Below are positions 4,131 through 5,957 of a DNA stretch of 5,957 nucleotides, piece after piece. The notes beneath the pieces were generated by a model that saw only the letters and a list, made by a program, of their open reading frames with translations, had not been told where the DNA came from and searched no databases. How positions within the stretch are numbered: the first letter of the stretch is position 1; each line of letters opens with the position of its first letter. Position numbers and translations under genes: made by a program. Source of the stretch: Clostridia bacterium (lineage in GTDB: Bacteria > Bacillota > Clostridia > Christensenellales > Borkfalkiaceae). The DNA lies in contig JAFVOV010000026.1 of NCBI GenBank assembly GCA_017505675.1, positions 1 through 5,957 of the forward strand, written 5' to 3'.

Positions 4131-5729
4131 TTACATAAACGGCGCAAAAACCTGCATTAATGCGGCAAACGCCCTATAAAAAATATTTTTACGCATTTTG
4201 TTGTTTTCCGTTATTAGAACGGAAAGTTCAATAGTTTGAGTAAAATCATCCATAACGCTATCCATAACGCCCTTATCGTCAGTATAAACGGCGCACTCAA
4301 ACTGTTGATAAAAACTTCTTAAATCCATATTGATTGAGCCTACCACGACGCTATTTTCAGTAAGCAATAGTTTACTGTGAACGAAAGAATGTCTCATACA
4401 ATAAACTTTTACGCCGTAATCAATAAGTTTTTCCGCGTTATTTCTGCTAACACCGTAAACGAATGCTTTATCAGGAACTTCAGGTAGAATTATTCTAACG
4501 TCTACGCCCGATAATGATTTATTTATAAGCAAATTCGTCATTGTATCGTCAAGAATAAAATACGGCGTCATAATATAAATTTTCTCGTTAGCGCCTGAAA
4601 TCATATTTTCATAAACATTTTTACCGATAGGTAACGCGTAATCTAAACCATCTGCATACGGAACTACTACGGACGAACTTTTTTTAGGAGTTGCAAGGTT
4701 TATAAACTGCGAATAGTCTTCCCGTTTTTTAACTAAATATTCCCATTGCCTTAAAAACACCAAAGTAAACCCGTCAACCGCTTTTCCGTCAAGTTTTATG
4801 CCCGTATCTTTCCAGTAACCGTACATACGCTTTTCATTTACGTATTCGTCGGCAAGGTTGCATCCGCCAGAATATGCCGTTTCCCCGTCTATTATAACCA
4901 TCTTTCTATGGTCGCGGTAATTAAGCGCTACGGAAAATATAGGCACTAAACGGTTAAAAGACATTATTGATACGCCTGCTTTTTTAAGCCTATTTTTACT
5001 TTTAAGCGAAAGAGTTTTATGGCTACCCATATCGTCGTATATTAAACGCACCGTTACCCCTTGATTAGTTCTTTCTTTCAAAACGTCAATAAACCTATTT
5101 AAAAGATTACCGTCAGATACTATAAAATATTCAATAAATATAAATTTACGCGCAGTTTTTAACCTTTCTAGCAGAGATTCAAAAAGCAAATAGCCTGACG
5201 GGAAATATTCAACTGCGGTATCTTGATAACAAGTAAACTTACCTGCAGTTTCAAGATACTTGCAGTCGTTTTGCACCGACGGGTTTTCAGATTTAACCAC
5301 TTCACTTTTTTCAATATATTGTTCTGCGTTTTTATAAACGCCGTTATATCTGCGCCGTGCTTTAGCAAAAAATATTCTTTCGTCTGATAAAAAGTAAATT
5401 ATATACCCAAAACTAAACCCTAAAAGTAAAAATATTATCCAAACGGCTTTTGATAGGCTGTTTTTATTTGAAGATAAAACGTAAACGCAAGTTAAAAGGC
5501 TCAAAACGAAAGACGCAATCATAACCCACTTTACCGCAAACGCAAACCTTACGTTTAAGAATATCAAAAAGGCAAGTTGCACGCCGATAATTGCAACCAC
5601 TATAAGGGTTTTAAGCCCGCCAAGACCGCCCGTTTCCGTTTTAACCTTAATGACTTTGCTGTCTGGTGAAGGCGATTTACCAACCGTAGTTAATCTTTTT
5701 TTAACAGGTTCTAAAGATTTCTTTTTCAT
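4131..5729 (-). CDS. cls: Cardiolipin synthase, phospholipase D type
   Basis: This 532-residue membrane enzyme belongs to the phospholipase D superfamily and should make cardiolipin from two phosphatidylglycerol molecules. After a basic N-terminal tail of about 40 residues come three hydrophobic segments (about 41-60, 66-85, 95-114), the last within the PLD-nuclease N-terminal region. Two catalytic PLD domains follow. HKD motif 1 is 'HRKMVIID' (H274, K276, D281) followed by 'GGCN' (288-291). HKD motif 2 is 'HSKLLLTE' (H451, K453) followed by 'GSIN' (464-467), with Glu458 where Asp is usual. Conserved 'IEYFIVSDG' and 'TPYF' segments support the family. I chose the ATG at 5729: a G-rich Shine-Dalgarno site lies 7 nt upstream, while the in-frame TTG at 5765 has none. 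The ATG overlaps the stop of the upstream membrane gene (ATGA), and the stop lies 6 bp before the VTT-domain gene, so the three form an operon. Confidence 0.92.
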   Translation of the reverse strand: MKKKSLEPVKKRLTTVGKSPSPDSKVIKVKTETGGLGGLKTLIVVAIIGVQLAFLIFLNVRFAFAVKWVMIASFVLSLLTCVYVLSSNKNSLSKAVWIIFLLLGFSFGYIIYFLSDERIFFAKARRRYNGVYKNAEQYIEKSEVVKSENPSVQNDCKYLETAGKFTCYQDTAVEYFPSGYLLFESLLERLKTARKFIFIEYFIVSDGNLLNRFIDVLKERTNQGVTVRLIYDDMGSHKTLSLKSKNRLKKAGVSIMSFNRLVPIFSVALNYRDHRKMVIIDGETAYSGGCNLADEYVNEKRMYGYWKDTGIKLDGKAVDGFTLVFLRQWEYLVKKREDYSQFINLATPKKSSSVVVPYADGLDYALPIGKNVYENMISGANEKIYIMTPYFILDDTMTNLLINKSLSGVDVRIILPEVPDKAFVYGVSRNNAEKLIDYGVKVYCMRHSFVHSKLLLTENSVVVGSINMDLRSFYQQFECAVYTDDKGVMDSVMDDFTQTIELSVLITENNKMRKNIFYRAFAALMQVFAPFM

Positions 5730-5957
5730 ATTCTTTCCCCCGTCAAGCAAATTGCTTCCGCCCAAATTTTATTTATTTGTTTAGTTATATTTTCCGATTT
5801 TTCATTAAACCGCTTGGTTTCATTTTTCTTTATTTTTCTAATTTTAAACGCAAGAAAAAAGGTTAAACACGCTTCTAAAGCCACAAGCGCGCTACCTAAA
5901 ACTATTGACAAGGTATTTTGCAAAAAAAACACAAGCGCCAACGCTCCCAAAAGCACG
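5726..5957 (-). CDS. Unidentified membrane protein, C-terminal part (runs off the right edge)
   Basis: At least 76 residues are visible and the frame stays open to the edge of the window. A GTG at 5956 could be read as a start, but I see no room for a ribosome binding site and treat the gene as truncated. The visible part has two hydrophobic stretches (about residues 1-12 and 16-37 of the fragment). A strongly basic, probably cytoplasmic tail follows, beginning 'KIRKIKK' and ending 'CLTGERI'. The stop codon TGA overlaps the cls start codon as ATGA, so the gene is translationally coupled to cardiolipin synthase. I do not recognise the family. A role in the envelope or in lipid metabolism is suggested only by the neighbours. 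Confidence 0.6.
   Translation of the reverse strand, partial: VLLGALALVFFLQNTLSIVLGSALVALEACLTFFLAFKIRKIKKNETKRFNEKSENITKQINKIWAEAICLTGERI
5737..5741 (-). promoter_or_regulatory. G-rich Shine-Dalgarno site that sets the cls start
   Basis: The minus strand reads GGGGG (5741-5737), a one-base variant of GGAGG that can still pair with the 16S tail through G-U, 7 nt before the ATG at 5729. It lies inside the end of the upstream gene and favours this start over the TTG at 5765. Confidence 0.6.

Noticed and set aside
5168..5368. Minus-strand open frame of 66 codons inside cls
   Set aside because: It is wholly contained in the cardiolipin synthase frame, with no independent start signal or motif.
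5730..5765. TTG start for cardiolipin synthase giving 12 extra residues
   Set aside because: No ribosome binding site precedes the TTG, whereas the ATG at 5729 has a G-rich site at 7 nt and forms an ATGA overlap with the upstream gene.

Overview
The window is AT-rich bacterial DNA with strong GGAGG-type ribosome binding sites, consensus SigA-type promoters, short intergenic regions and U-tract hairpin terminators. Trp is encoded by TGG and TGA is used as a stop, so the standard bacterial code applies. The gene set (type I GAPDH, class II aldolase, M29 aminopeptidase, a small XRE regulator of the 'NVSxDYLLGLTD' type, a cardiolipin synthase with an N-terminal membrane domain) fits a low-GC Firmicute, most likely an uncultured member of the Clostridia. 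That placement is inference from gene style, not from a marker gene.

Left part (1-2780), central carbon metabolism. The N-terminal 111 codons of glyceraldehyde-3-phosphate dehydrogenase (gap) lie on the minus strand and run off the left edge. Upstream of it, on the same strand, is a complete M29 metal-dependent aminopeptidase. Fructose-bisphosphate aldolase (fba) is divergent from the aminopeptidase, on the plus strand, and ends in a strong hairpin terminator. gap and fba have near-consensus promoters with 17-bp spacers. They also share two leader blocks: CGAAATTTGG near the inferred transcription start and ATATTATTTGGAGG over the Shine-Dalgarno site. This suggests matched expression of two glycolytic genes.

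Middle part (2745-3387), a small self-contained module. A 65-residue XRE-family DNA-binding protein (minus strand) is divergent from an 87-residue charged protein (plus strand) that resembles the DUF6809 group. The promoter of the second gene has perfect -35 and -10 hexamers with an 18-bp near-perfect palindrome in the spacer, a natural operator for the XRE protein. The XRE gene has no Shine-Dalgarno site, and its -10 box is placed for a leaderless transcript. The module is bounded by two hairpins that look bidirectional; the right one overlaps the stop codons of both converging genes.

Right part (3369-5957), a minus-strand membrane-lipid operon. In transcription order it holds the C-terminal end of an unidentified membrane protein (off the right edge), a cardiolipin synthase joined to it by an ATGA overlap, and a TVP38/TMEM64 (VTT-domain) membrane protein starting 6 bp after the synthase stop with no Shine-Dalgarno site of its own. 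The layout suggests tight translational coupling and a shared role in phospholipid or membrane homeostasis. The second HKD motif of the synthase has Glu where Asp is usual.

No tRNA, rRNA, CRISPR array, insertion sequence or obvious riboswitch was seen. No gene-free stretch exceeds 300 bases; the longest is the 193-bp divergent region between the aminopeptidase and fba.
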